The notes under the pieces were generated by a model. The model made no database searches. It was not told the DNA's origin and saw nothing but the letters and a program-made list of their open reading frames with translations. A stretch of DNA of 64,000 nucleotides from Liopterus haemorrhoidalis (taxonomy: Eukaryota > Arthropoda > Insecta > Coleoptera > Dytiscidae). Positions 46,732-57,290 of this stretch are shown one piece after another (position 1 is the first letter of the stretch; each line of letters opens with the position of its first letter). The position numbers and the translations under genes are program-made. The stretch spans positions 183,286,535 through 183,350,534 of the forward strand of contig OZ020611.1 in NCBI GenBank assembly GCA_963971575.1. Reading direction: 5' to 3'.

Positions 46732-47423
46732 CGAGGTCTGTTCAAAAAGTATCGCGAATTTTGTGTTTTATCAAAAATTATTTATTTATTCATGAATATC
46801 TATTTTGTCCCCTTCAAAGTAATCCCTACCAGATAATATACACTTGTGCCAACGTTTTTTCTAATCCTCGAAGCACTTGAAAAAATCATTTTTTGTGATC
46901 TTGTTCAGCTCCTCCTTCGATGCCGTCTTTATCTCCTCACTCGTAGCGTAGCGTCGTCCTTTCATGGGCCTCTTCAATTTCGGGAACAAGGTCTGGGGAA
47001 AGAATCTGGGGAATACGGTGGCTGCGGCATTATTAGTGTGTTGTTTTTGGCTAAAAATTCGCGCACAAGCAACGATTTCACATCTTCTCGGCCCTCCGAG
47101 AACATTTTGTACCACCGATAAACGTTGCTTCGGTCCAAGGTAGCTTCACCATATGCCACAGTCAACATTCTTAATTTTGTTTTTCACACAAAATTTGATA
47201 CAGATTCTTTGATCCATTTTTTGGTATAGGCAAAAATCGAAGACGAGCCAAAACACGTGCAAGCAAAGCAACTGTCAAAAATTAACTGAACATTCAAAAT
47301 GGCCGAACTTGTCGGCATAAGTGAGAGACATGAGTACCAACATAACGCCACAAAAAAATCGAAAATCGAATATACGTAACCCGCGGAAATTCAAAATTCG
47401 CGATACTTTTTGAACAGACCTCG
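46732..47423 (-). mobile_element. Mariner MITE, identical 32-bp ends
   Basis: The terminal repeats starting CGAGGTCTGTTCAAAAAGTA are identical over 32 bases at both ends, with TA on each side. The minus strand keeps parts of a mariner transposase: MLTVAYGEATLDRSNVYRWY and FSEGREDV (DNA-binding half, from about 47168), then a jump to VREFLAKNNTLIMPQPPYSPD and, in another frame, FPKLKRPMKGRRYATSEEIK. The middle, with the first two catalytic aspartates, is deleted, giving a 692-bp non-autonomous element. Perfect ends point to recent mobility by an active relative. Confidence 0.92.
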
Positions 47424-47489
47424 TACACACCAAGATATAGTTTTAATAGAATGTACCGTAAAACTGGGAGAACTTGATCAGTTTTTAGT

Positions 47490-48420
47490 ATTTATTTTCT
47501 TTTTAAGGTTTTGTAGGTATGACCAAAAATCCCTTATACCGTCATTTTGTCGTCTGTCTGTCTGTCTGTCTGTTCGGTAAAAATTGTAGCTAAACGGCTA
47601 AACTTAGAGAAATGAAATTTGGCATGCTTATAAAACTCTATGACTTACACATAGGAAAAATACTAAAACATATAAAAAACATACCCCCCTAAAAATATAA
47701 ACAAATATGTTCTCAATTCTGAGTTGGGTATCTAATGAAAGCCCTTAGTACGTGGATTAACGATCAAAAATTTATTTTTGCAAAATAAATTATTTTGACG
47801 CGATTTTTGCCAAAATTGTGCAAAAAAAAATTGTCCCACACCCTGTAGCCCAGATGGTTTAAACTAAAAATCTAAAAAAATTCTAAGTAATGTACATTAA
47901 TGTGAACCGGAATAGTACAACAAGAATTTTTGATCAGATTATTTTTTCGGAAAATAACGCATTTTTTGTGTTTTTAACTAAAATATTTAAAATATTTAAT
48001 TCGCTATATAACACAGTAAACGAGTAAACGTCCATAATCTAATGATTATATTTTGGCAAATGTTGCATTTAATTTTTAAAAGCGTAAATTTAATAACCAG
48101 TGGGAAGTGTTGAAATTATAATTTAATTCTATGTTTGAATGTATACGAAATCAGAAAGGCGGAGCTTATGACTTAAACAACCAATGGAAGCCATATGCGC
48201 AATTATCAAAATCTTAATGAACCTTGCTATATAAAAAAAAAATACGGCACATATTTAGAAACCTAAATAATGGTATTAGGCATTCGAATTAAAATTAACA
48301 AAGAAATATTTGAACATAAAATTTGTTTTGGCATCCCAAATAATCATCATTCACTTACTAAATACCTGCGAAACCCTGAAATGTGTGAAAATTTACACTT
48401 AACATCTTTTTTTTTCATAA
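47490..48420 (-). repeat. Family 2 copy; right arm of the inverted pair
   Basis: Reverse-complement partner of 44880-46060. It has only four GTCT units (47552-47572) where the partner has about sixty. The centre at 48120-48330 does not match the other arm. Confidence 0.72.
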
Positions 48421-48724
48421 TAAAATAAAATAAATAATAAGACTTAGGAATTGAGGTCCTTTATCAATAACTTTTTTGTTTTTTTGGACATAAGCAATGT
48501 TATTCAAAAAAACTTGATTCGTCTGGTCAAATTCACCCTGGTTGGGGGGAACTTGACTTGATATTCTATTTTGCTTACGAATCAACTATTATGCATAAAA
48601 AGGAAAACCTCACTGAAAAACATTTTAATAACATCTACAAATACCGAAAAAATAATAAAATTTATTCATAATAATAAAATAAGTCTCAAATAAATACATT
48701 TCTTGCATGAAATGTATTTATTTT
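48421..48724. other. AT-rich spacer
   Basis: No gene or repeat recognised. Confidence 0.3.
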
Positions 48725-49540
48725 GAATTTTTAGGGTTTTTTAGGTATGGCCACCAAAAAAACCCTTATAACGACACTCATGTGTCTGTCTGTCTGTCTA
48801 TCTGTACGGTAGAAATTGTACCCAAATGGCTGAACATAGAAAGTTTAAATTTGGCATACTTGTACAAATTTTTGACTCACATATAGGAAAACTATAGAGA
48901 GTTCAAAAAAATACAGCGCGGGATAAATATAAACAAATATGTATTTAATGGAATTTCCAAACCTCTTAATGAGTGGGTACAAAAAAAAATTTTTTTTGAA
49001 AAATATTTTTTTATATGTGGTTTTTGTCCCCCAACCTATCTCCCATAGAAGTTGAATTAAAAATCTGAAAAAAATCTCACTAATGAACATTGATGGGAAC
49101 CGGAATAGTTCAACAGAAAATTTTGATCAAATTAGTTTTTCGCAAAATATAATTTTTTTTTATGCCGTCGAAAAAAATAATTTTTTAATAAATTTATTGT
49201 GTGATATCAAATGAAAGTTTTTAAGACCTAGATAAAGGAACGGGAAGTAGTTTTTTATTTATTTTTTTTTATTTTAATACAATTTTTTCCAAATAAATTA
49301 CTAAAAAATCAGTGTCCTGCTCCATTTTAACCCTAAGGGGTTAAATTAAAAATCTGAAAAAATTCTAAGCAATGTATATTGCTATGAACCGGAAACGTTC
49401 GAGAGGAATTTTTATGCGATTTCGTTTTTGGAAAATATTACAGTTTTATGTTAATGAGAAAAAAAAAAATTAATTTTATTGTATGGATATTAAATGGAAG
49501 CTCTTTAAATGCAGATTAAGGGACAGTAATTGATTTTTGA
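48725..49540 (-). repeat. Interspersed repeat family 2, two units
   Basis: Starts with GGGTTTTTTAGGTATGGCCA, AACCCTTATAACGACACTCA and a short GTCT run. ACCGGAATAGTTCAACAG (49098) and ACCGGAAACGTTCGAGAG (49388) mark two internal units. Confidence 0.65.
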
Positions 49541-50129
49541 AATACATTTCATTTTGACTAAATTTTGCCAAGTATTAAGATTTTCGTTTAATATCTTAGC
49601 TAAAATTAAAAAAATATATTTGTATATACATGGATACATTTTGTTATGGGTAGAGAAGAGGTACATATTTATTTTGCAAATTGCGACTAGGAGAATAAAT
49701 AAATAACTGGTCGGTTGCTGGGATTCCATTTCTAGTAGAGAATCTGTTAGTTTTTCATATAGTCGCAATATAAACAATGTCTCTGTAGGCGTTATGCTGT
49801 TGCGTGACAAAAGATCGCCTGCAAAGTTGCCAGGTCTGGATTTGAAAGAAATTTGTGCAATTATGGAAAAAAAAAGTAAAAAAAAATTACGTTAAAATAT
49901 ATATTATGGTATTATTAGAGATATATGATACACGGTAGAAAAAATCTAACTGCAATCTTCTTGTGGTCCCTATTGATTTAAAGGATTTAAAACCAACACT
50001 TGTAATTGTGCTATGTAGTGACAGGCATTCATCGTTTGGCCTTCTGATAATCATCATTCACTGACTAAATACCTACAAAAGCCTGAAATGTGTGAAAATT
50101 CACACTTCACGTCAATTTTTTCTGTTTTA
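49541..50129. other. AT-rich stretch with a family 2 end
   Basis: 50040-50110 repeats the TACCTACAAAAGCCTGAAATG block and the GTGTGAAAATTCACAC palindrome also found at 44918 and 48383. Otherwise nothing recognised. Confidence 0.4.
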
Positions 50130-50263
50130 GGAATACTTGAGTAAAAAATTGTGAAGACCTCTGATTTAATGTGGACCTTGGCAATTCTTTTTTAGGACTT
50201 TCGTCGCCTGAGGCCTAGATCTAGTTCACCTCAATCAAGAGTCGGCCGTAGCGTCCCGCAAAA
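50130..50263 (+). repeat. 134-bp direct repeat, first copy
   Basis: Almost identical to 50681-50813 (GGAATACTTGAGTAAAAAA through GTCGGCCGTAGCGTCCC), with about six differences. The intervening 417 bp are LINE tail plus a hAT piece. Confidence 0.85.
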
Positions 50264-50265
50264 AC

Positions 50266-50668
50266 AGTGAAGAAAGTTAGACCAGGAAGACCGAGATAAA
50301 AGCTGGCACCAAGATACAGAAGAAGCTGCAACGAAGAAAGGTGTAAAGTGGGAGGAGATAAGAAAATATACAGAGGACAGAACACGATGGAAATAAGTAT
50401 GGAGAACAGCACCAGAAAATAAGTAACTCGATTATAGCCTTACACCTCAAGAATCCTTCACCAATCTTTGGTGAAGAAGAATAAATCCGCGAGAAAGCTT
50501 TCCAAGTCCAATTTTGTCACTCATAATTTTTGTCACTCATCATCACCCGTAACTACGGCGTGGCGACAGAGGCGCCTGCCACCGGCGCAGCTGTGTTGAG
50601 GGAGCAAAATTTTTAATTGCTGTCCTTTTTTGTGTCATTAGAGGTGAGGACCTTTTTTTTGTTTGCTC
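50266..50668 (+). pseudogene. LINE tail plus flank, duplicate of 52.5-52.9 kb
   Basis: GTTAGACCAGGAAGACCGAGA to CGATGGAAATAAGTATGG encodes the last residues of a non-LTR RT (KVRPGR, SWHQ, CNEERCKVGGDK, TRWK-stop). A 3' UTR with the CACCAATCTTTGGTG hairpin follows. The next 130 bp (TCCGCGAGAAAGCTTTCC, GTGTTGAGGGAGCAAAA) are also shared with 52690-52895, so coding tail, flank and hAT start were copied as one block. Confidence 0.75.
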
Positions 50669-50680
50669 ATCACTTGTATT

Positions 50681-50813
50681 TAGGAATACTTGAGTAAAAA
50701 AGTGTGAAGACCTCTGATTTAATGTGCACCTTGGCAATTCTTTTTTAGGACTTTCGTCGCCTGAGGCCTAGGTCTAGTTCGCCTCAATCAAGGGTCGGCC
50801 GTAGCGTCCCCTA
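50681..50813 (+). repeat. 134-bp direct repeat, second copy
   Basis: Partner of 50130-50263. GTCGGCCGTAGCGTCCC ends both. Confidence 0.85.
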
Positions 50814-51468
50814 TTGTCAATAAATTAGAGATTTTGGCTGAATTCGTACACATAACACATAAGTACGAATAATTTGCAGAAATAATAAACGTAAAAACAG
50901 TAATGCTATACAAAGTCGATTCTATCCAATTAGCCAGTAAGTTCTAGAATATTACATAGTCTGACATACATTATAGATTGGCAGTAGATGTAAGTAAATA
51001 AAACTGATAAAATACATGTGTGGTTGTGCAGCTGATATAACATAGGATGGTAATAATGTTGCATTAATTATGGCAAATGTATGACAGTGTCGTTGAGTAC
51101 CATGACCGGTTCTCATTGCTTGGCTGCTGGCTGGATCTGCGAGGCCCGTCTCCACGACCTGTTCGACTCTGTTCGATCAGATCATGTCGCATGCACAGTT
51201 TGTATGCACGCTGATACAACTTATATGTAAACATACAACGTGCACCGGGTAAATGATGATGAGTGAGCTTCAGCTTCGTACACCAACACACTTACACACA
51301 TATACCGTCATCAACAAAATCTTATTTACCTGTAGGGATACGTTTATCATCATCATTTTTTGCTCGGTAATTCTTTCTGGGTCTTGGCCTCTTCAAGAAT
51401 TCTTTTTCATTCTGTTCTGATCTTAGCGACTGTCTTCTAATTTTTAACCTTTAATTATTTTAGGTGTT
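50814..51468. other. Apparently single-copy stretch
   Basis: Composition is balanced between 50930 and 51310 with no recognised repeat. Small minus-strand ORFs (50952-51291) have no domain. Possible conserved noncoding DNA. Confidence 0.35.
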
Positions 51469-51476
51469 TCTCCATC

Positions 51477-51681
51477 CAGAGCCGCAGTAAGGGAGGGGGC
51501 GGAGGGGGCGATTCGGCGAAAAGGGCGCTGACGGGTTTGATAAGGGGCGCCATTGCGAAGATGAGGACCTTTTTTTTTGCTCATCACTTAAATTTTGAGA
51601 GTTAAGAACCTTGTTTTTATTTACCAAGGGCGCCAAAAAACGGCTCTGCCCCTAGCGCAATTTTTCTTTACTGCGGCTCTG
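51477..51681. mobile_element. 205-bp hAT-type MITE, exact TSD
   Basis: 14-bp perfect inverted ends CAGAGCCGCAGTAA. TCTCCATC is repeated exactly at 51469-51476 and 51682-51689. The interior has GGGCGC blocks and one unit of the GATGAGGACC/GCTCATCACTT motif. Confidence 0.93.
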
Positions 51682-51904
51682 TCTCCATCTAATCTATAGA
51701 GAGTTGTATTTACTTACATCGAGGCCCGATGTGCAAACGGTTTCTGGGACCCTCTCGCCTAACTAGCAAAGCAATTGTTTTGATAAAAAACAACATTTGT
51801 TCATCCAGCTGAAAAACTGAATTGAACAAAAAAAATTTGTTTTATTGTTATAAACATTTTGACATACCTTCCCTCAAAATCCTGGACCAACACAGAGATG
51901 CACA

Positions 51905-52306
51905 CAAAGACGCAGTAAGGAAAACTTACGCTAGGGGCAAAACTGCGTTTTGGCGCCTTTCGCAAATAATTGTAAGTGATAAGCAAAAACAAGATTCTCA
52001 CCTCCCAAAATCTAGATGATGAGCAAAAAAAAAAGGTCCTCACCTCCTAAATTCCAAGTGATGAGCAAAAAAAAAGGTCCTCACCTCACAAATTCCAAAT
52101 GAAGAGCAAAAAAAAAAGAAAAAAGGTCCTCACCTCGCAAATTCCAAGTGAAGAGCAAAAAAAAGGTCCTCACCTCCCAAAATCCAAGTGAAGAGCAAAA
52201 AAAAAGTCATGACTTTCGCAATGTGTCGCCCCTTTGTCAAGCTCATCGGCGCCCTTTTCCTTAGTGCGCTAGGGGCCGTCGCCCCCCCCCCCTTACTGCG
52301 GCGCTG
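51905..52306. mobile_element. 402-bp hAT-type element with minisatellite, exact TSD
   Basis: The left end CAAAGACGCAGTAAGG and the right end, reverse complement CAGCGCCGCAGTAAGG, match at 13 of 16. GATGCACA is repeated exactly (51897-51904 and 52307-52314). The interior holds five tandem units (51985-52215) of the ~45-bp motif, here AAGTGATGAGCAAAAA plus GGTCCTCACCTC, and an 11-C run near the right end. Confidence 0.92.
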
Positions 52307-52315
52307 GATGCACAG

Positions 52316-52735
52316 GTGAAAATTGAAGGTAAAACAAAATTAGACAGAATAAGAAATGAAGTATTTAGAGAAAAACTAGACACAAAGCCAGTGGAGACTA
52401 TAATAGAAGCAGGACAGCTCAGATGGCTGGGACATATACACAGGATGAGTGAAGACAATACAGTTTTGGAAGAAAGAACAGTGAACAAAGTTAGACCAGG
52501 AAGACTGAGAAAAAGCTGGCACCAAGAAACAAGAAGCTGCAACGAAGAAAGGTGTAAAGTGGGAGGAGATAAAAAATATACAGAGGACAGAACACGATGG
52601 AAATAAGTATGGGGAACAGCACCAGAAAATAAGTAACTCGACTATAGCCTTGCACCTCAAGAATCCTTCACCAATCTTTGGTGAAGAAGAATAATTCCGC
52701 GAGAAAGCTTTCCAAATCCAATTTTGTCACTCATA
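52316..52735 (+). pseudogene. LINE RT C-terminal fragment
   Basis: The plus-strand frame 52316-52606 reads KTKLDRIRNEVFREKLDTKPV, EAGQLRWLGHIHRMSEDN, then VRPGRLRKSW and DRTRWK-stop. This is the typical end of an insect non-LTR RT ORF: the R-x-x-W-x-GH-x-x-RM block followed by a basic segment. The 3' UTR includes TTCACCAATCTTTGGTGAAG, a short hairpin, and ends in AAGAAGAATAA. It is 5'-truncated at the adjacent hAT element. The last 120 codons are also present in part at 50266. Confidence 0.82.
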
Positions 52736-52750
52736 ATTTTTATCACTCAT

Positions 52751-53096
52751 CATCAGGCCCGTAACTAGGGCGTGGCGAAAGAGGCGCCTGCCACCGGCGC
52801 AGCTGTGTTGAGGGAGCAAAATTTTTAATTGCTGTCCTTTTTTGTGTCATTAGAGGCGAGGACCTTTTTTTTTGTTTGCTCATCACTTGTATTTTGTAAG
52901 TGAGGATCTTGTTTTTTGCTCATCACTTGTATTTTGGAGGTGAATACCTTTTTTTCTGCTTATCACTTGTATTTTTTCAACAAAATTGAGTAAAATATAC
53001 GGTATTTCCAGCATTCGTAATAGGGGCGTCAATATATTCGAAAGGGCGCAACTTAGACACTTGCCCCCAGCGCTTAATATCCTCTTTACGGCCCTA
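52751..53096. mobile_element. Probable hAT-type element
   Basis: CAGGCCCGTAACTAGG at the left and, in reverse complement, TAGGGCCGTAAAGAGG at the right (12 of 16). No convincing 8-bp duplication. The interior includes at least three tandem GAGGCGAGGACC / TTTGCTCATCACTTGTATTTT units (52850-52975). A 5' piece of the same element is present at 50540-50668. Confidence 0.6.
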
Positions 53097-53195
53097 CTCA
53101 GCATATTCAGTTGACTATCTACTCCGTACTTAGAATTCGAAGGGATTTTATATAGAAGGGTTTATTTTAATGGCGCGTACCATCGTAAAAATATG

Positions 53196-53468
53196 CAGGA
53201 GCGCGCCAACCCGAGGGTGCAAGGAGTGCACCGCACACGGGCGGCAGATTTCAGGGGCGGCAAAACCTCGTCAATCGTTGTTTGAATGTTGTTTAAAATG
53301 AGGTTTTTTTTTTATTTTTTTACAATCAAATAATAATTTTCAATTGGATTTAAAAATATGAGATTATATAGATACATTTAAAATTTTATTGTGTTTTATT
53401 GTCGACATAAGTAGGGGCGGCAAATAAAGTCTTGCACCCGGGCGGCAAATTTCGTTGGCGCGCCACTG
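53196..53468. mobile_element. 273-bp hAT-type MITE, exact TSD
   Basis: Ends CAGGAGCGCGCCAAC and, in reverse complement, CAGTGGCGCGCCAAC (13 of 15). AAAATATG is repeated exactly at 53188-53195 and 53469-53476. GGGCGGCAAAT-like subterminal repeats lie at both ends. Noncoding. Confidence 0.93.
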
Positions 53469-53476
53469 AAAATATG

Positions 53477-54206
53477 TATTAAAGCACGTCACTCTCAGAA
53501 CACTAAGAAAACAGATAAAGAAGACGGTCCAATCTTAAATTGGCAAAAGAGAATCATTCGTGCAGAAACTATGCGCAAACGGTTTTTACTTTCTAGATTA
53601 CTCTGGTAGGTATATGTAAAAGAGCAAAAGAAAAAAAAAGACAAACCAGCTACTATACAAGCAACAAAAATATGTATATATTAACCCAACAAATATGACA
53701 AAATTATAGTAAATTATAGTTACCATCCGGGTATTACTGGCAAGGGGCGCCTTGCGCTAATCTCTCCTGATGCAAAGGGTATGTCTCGCCAAGGCGGCAA
53801 CGCCAAGGTTTCGACAAATGTTGATTAAACTGGGAAATATTTAAAAAAAAAAATTAAAAAAATGTAAAATTAATTAGTTTCAGTATGTAACAAACTATTG
53901 AAGATGTTCAGATGGTGAACGAAATGTACCTACGTCTGTTTAAATCGGCAACAGTGAGCTTGAAAAGCAAAAAATAGTATCAAAATAAAATATTACAAAA
54001 TAATTCCCTTATTTTGCCAAAGAAACATGTAATCATACATCATTTAGATAACTTTAAATTTTGTCCTCCACGCAGAATTTTCTTTGAAGTTTATTAATTA
54101 AATTCAGAGATACCAAGCAGAGAGGCAAAAAGGGCTTCGGTGGGCCCCAAAATGACTTGCCCCTCCGTTGTTGCGGGCACATCGGGCACCTAGTTACACC
54201 ACTGGT
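53477..54206. other. Intergenic with hAT debris
   Basis: 53720-53800 and 54110-54204 carry GGGGCGCC and GGGCCCC-rich scraps. The end at 54204 reads, in reverse complement, CAGTGGTGTAACTAGGTGCC, a hAT terminus without an identified partner. Confidence 0.45.
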
Positions 54207-54346
54207 CAGTGGCGGATTAAGTTGTTTGGGGGCCCTGGGTGGTAAATAGTTTTGTATATTATTTGTGAAGGAAATATTTGGTGGGCTCCCAAGCTTCGTG
54301 GGCCCCGGGAGGCCACCCAGTCCGCCCACCGCCTTATCCGCCTCTG
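54207..54346. mobile_element. 140-bp hAT-like MITE
   Basis: CAGTGGCGGATTAAG and, in reverse complement, CAGAGGCGGATAAGG; GGGCCC-rich. No clear target duplication, partly because the left flank is another hAT end. Confidence 0.55.
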
Positions 54347-54744
54347 TTACTTATACATAAGTATATTTTTGAATTACACAGAAAACATAATTATATTCCC
54401 TTTTTTGTCTGGTATATTTTATCTCCTTGTAGCAAACCAGTAAATGTTATTACTTTCGAAAATAATTATGTTTAGACTTCCTTGTTCCTTTTTTTTTGTG
54501 TGCTAGGGGGCGCCGTTAAAATACCTCGCATCAAGGCGCCTACTACTCTCGGGCCGGCCTGTTCGTAAGACGATGATCTTGTGTTGCCAGCTTCAATAGA
54601 TAAAATCGAAAGAAAATTTAATTTTTCCTCGTGAATGTGAGATCGAAATTAATTTTTGATTAAAGATAATTTGGAAAAATTCCCCTCCGCAAATTGTACA
54701 AGGAACGTCATGAAATTTTTAAAATAGTTTTGGAAAAATATTTA
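54347..54744. other. AT-rich stretch with a hAT right end
   Basis: GGGGGCGCCG (54507) to GGGCCGGCCTG (about 54562) looks like a hAT right end; the left is not identified. The rest is unrecognised. Confidence 0.4.
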
Positions 54745-55003
54745 GGCCCGGTCTTTCTACCTTCAGTTAAAGTCCCAGGTAACTATCTGACAGATAAGGT
54801 TATTTGTAACTCCATCTGCTGAATAAATGTCAATACCAGTCAGTGAATCCAATACGTCAGTCTCATTATCCGTTAGATAACTATCCGATAGATACATTTG
54901 TATAGAAAAAAGGGATGACATTTACTCAGCAGATGAAGTTACAAATAACCTTATCTGTCAGATAGTTGCCTGGGACTTTATCTGAAGGTGGAAAGACCAG
55001 ACC
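54745..55003. mobile_element. PIF/Harbinger-like MITE, TTA TSD
   Basis: Inverted repeats of about 90 bp with few mismatches (GGCCCGGTCTTTCTACCTTC outward, ATAAGGTTATTTGTAACT inward) make up most of this 259-bp element. TTA flanks both sides (54742-54744 and 55004-55006). A 3-bp TTA duplication with GG-starting ends is typical of PIF/Harbinger MITEs. Noncoding; a transcript would form a long duplex. Confidence 0.85.
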
Positions 55004-55006
55004 TTA

Positions 55007-55559
55007 ACAATCATGGTTTGCAATGTTTGCTTTTGACATGCTTTTTTACTTTTTTTTTACTCCTTTTTTTGTAATTTTCTTTCATTGTGCGACTTTTTAC
55101 ATAGCGGGGCCCTGAAGTTTAAGCTTCATTAGTTTACATACAGATCCGTCCCTGGTTATGTATTCTTGTTATAGCAGTATAAAAAGAAACATTGCCAAAT
55201 CGTCACCAGCAGATTTTTTTAAATTATTCTTAGTCTTGCATAACTTTCCCAAATCTAAGGTTTTAAAAACATTTTACGTTTAACATGAAACACCTGTTAA
55301 AAAAATAATACAATATGATATGAACAAATATTATCAACTAAATTTCTTAGAGAATTAATAATAAATGTAAAATTATAAGTAACCAAAACAGGCATCAGAT
55401 GTCCACATACTTTGTCTCATGTTTCGTTTTTCATTTATTATTTGTCGATTTACTGTAGAAATGCTCAACTTTTTGAAAGTTGCGGTGAATTTTAAAATTT
55501 AGGGTTGTCACCTAACGTCGCAACCAGACTCGAAGTCAAAAAAAAAATTGAATGCGTCA
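55007..55559. other. AT-rich intergenic stretch
   Basis: Nothing recognised. Confidence 0.3.
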
Positions 55560-56165
55560 ATAAGTTTTATTATAAATACACATTTTGTATAAAATGTATA
55601 CATAGTTCCTTCATTTCTGATAGGAGCATCTCTACAAATTGCCTCCATAGGACTCTGTAGGCTGAAAGACTTTTTACTTCAGTCCACGACTTATTTTCTT
55701 TTTGAATTTTATCCCTGGTGATTCTGCTTCATGTAAATTTTGGGTTACCAACTTTGTGCTTACCCTGTTGATACCAATTTAGCGCTATTTTTGCTAGATT
55801 ACTTGGTTCTCTTTTTAACACATGACCAATCCAATTCCACTACCGCCCTTTGATTTCTTGGTCTATGGGAATTTGGTTGCAGCATGTTAATAGCTATTGG
55901 CTAGTGATGCTGTCCATCCATCGAATTTTTAGGATCGTTCGAGGATATTTATCGACAAATACTTTGGTAGTTTGGAGATTATTGGATGCGTTATCTGCCA
56001 CGTCTCACATCCTATAGCATTTCGGATTTTACGTTGCGAATATACACAGTTTTGTGCTTTTGGTGATATGATGCAATCTCCAAGCTGTGTTAAACATGCA
56101 GAACGCCTGTTTAGCTTTTTGGATGCAGAATTCTGCGTCAAAAGAAGCGCGAGCGGGAAATAGAT
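55560..56165 (-). pseudogene. LINE RT C-terminal fragment, second family
   Basis: Minus-strand frames, with several stops and shifts, read IQKAKQAFCMFNTAW, STKLCIF, then VFVDKYPRTILKIRWMDSIT, PIDQEIKGR, WNWIGHVLKREPSNLAK, LNWYQQGKHKVGNPK, SWTEVKSL and WRQFVEML. This is the recognisable thumb-to-end order of an RT family common in arthropods and molluscs (K-x-R-x-W-x-WIGH-x-LR, then a basic G-K-R-K-x-G-x-P block). It ends in an A/T-rich tail near 55560. Different from the other LINE tails in the window. Dead. Confidence 0.78.
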
Positions 56166-56436
56166 ATTTAGAAAATTACTTGATAAGCGAGGGGACATAA
56201 ATTAAGAAAGTCATTTGAAGAATGGGATCAGAAATTCAGAAAATCATTTGAAGAGGGGGTCAGAAATCCAAAAATTCACTTAAAAAATACTGGTAGTATT
56301 TATATTACGAAAATAAATTAAATCTTGCGGAACGCGGATAAATGATTATCAATCCCGGGCAAAAAAGGCTTCAAAACCCGAAGTTTCCGGGTAGGTAACT
56401 CCACCTAAAAAGGTAAAAACCCTAGATATGTACATA
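56166..56436. other. Short unrecognised spacer
   Basis: A 35-bp near-repeat (CATTTGAAGA, GGGATCAGAAATTCAGAAA) occurs about three times at 56205-56280. Otherwise nothing recognised. Confidence 0.4.
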
Positions 56437-56588
56437 GAGGTGCGCACTCGGGTTGGGCCCTAAAAAACACTAAAAAACTGTTTTTAATGACATTTGTCTT
56501 AAAATGTCTCTCCCTCAAGGTTTCTGAACCCCTCTAAGAAAAAAAATGTGTCTTCTGAGCCCCCCCCCCTCATCAAGGTACGCGCCTG
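56437..56588. mobile_element. 152-bp hAT-type MITE
   Basis: GAGGTGCGCACTCGG at the left and, in reverse complement, CAGGCGCGTACCTTG at the right. The flanks TGTACATA (56429-56436) and CGTACATA (56589-56596) agree at 7 of 8. A 10-C run lies near the right end. Noncoding. Confidence 0.7.
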
Positions 56589-56909
56589 CGTACATATGTA
56601 CCTAAACAGGTACTTTATGAGCCATATAAAAAAGGCATTCTGCTTACAAGAAAACGCTATTGTAGGAGTGAGTCGTCACCACCCGTGCGTGACGTATTAC
56701 ATGTCAGTGTCAACGCACCTACCTGCGTTCTTCCAGGTCCTGCGATAGTCCTCCTTAAAATTACGGTTCGCCCAGGATTAGTGACCGATTTAAATTATGA
56801 TGTGGATTTTAAGAAAATATTAAAAGATAAAACTGGTAAACAAAAATGAACTTATTTTTTATGTTGATCTGGTGACTGAAATTTGAATCTATTAGATAGT
56901 ATATAGTAG

Positions 56910-57101
56910 CAGTGGCAGCACTAGTTCTTAAAATCTGTGGAGGCCACGAAATATTTGAGGAGGGCACTATTCTTAATCGTTATTAATACCATTAAAATAG
57001 ATGACAGAAAAAAAGGTCGTCATCTCTAAAACACAAGTGATAAGATAACAAACATTTCTAGGGGGACCAACTGGGGGCCATAGCCATATATGCCACCACT
57101 G
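56910..57101. mobile_element. 192-bp hAT-type MITE
   Basis: Ends CAGTGGCAGCACTAG and, in reverse complement, CAGTGGTGGCATATA. The flanks TATAGTAG (56902-56909) and TGTAGTAG (57102-57109) agree at 7 of 8. Contains one degenerate AAAAAAAGGTCGTCATCTC / CACAAGTGATAAG motif. Confidence 0.8.
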
Positions 57102-57139
57102 TGTAGTAGATAGAAAATCTGGTAGATTATATAATCTGT

Positions 57140-57290
57140 CCAAAAGCCTGTTTTTCATCACTTCGGTCCGCCCGTTTTTTAGTCACTTCGATCCGTTTTC
57201 CATTTTTTGTCATCATTTTGATTTGTCTTCCTTTTTTTGTCATCACTTGGATCTGGCTTCCATATTTTTTTAGTAATCACTCTTGTACTC
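57140..57290. repeat. Tandem ~35-bp minisatellite
   Basis: Four units of TTTTTGTCATCACTTGGATC followed by TGGCTTCCA or a variant, related to the motif inside the hAT elements. Confidence 0.65.
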
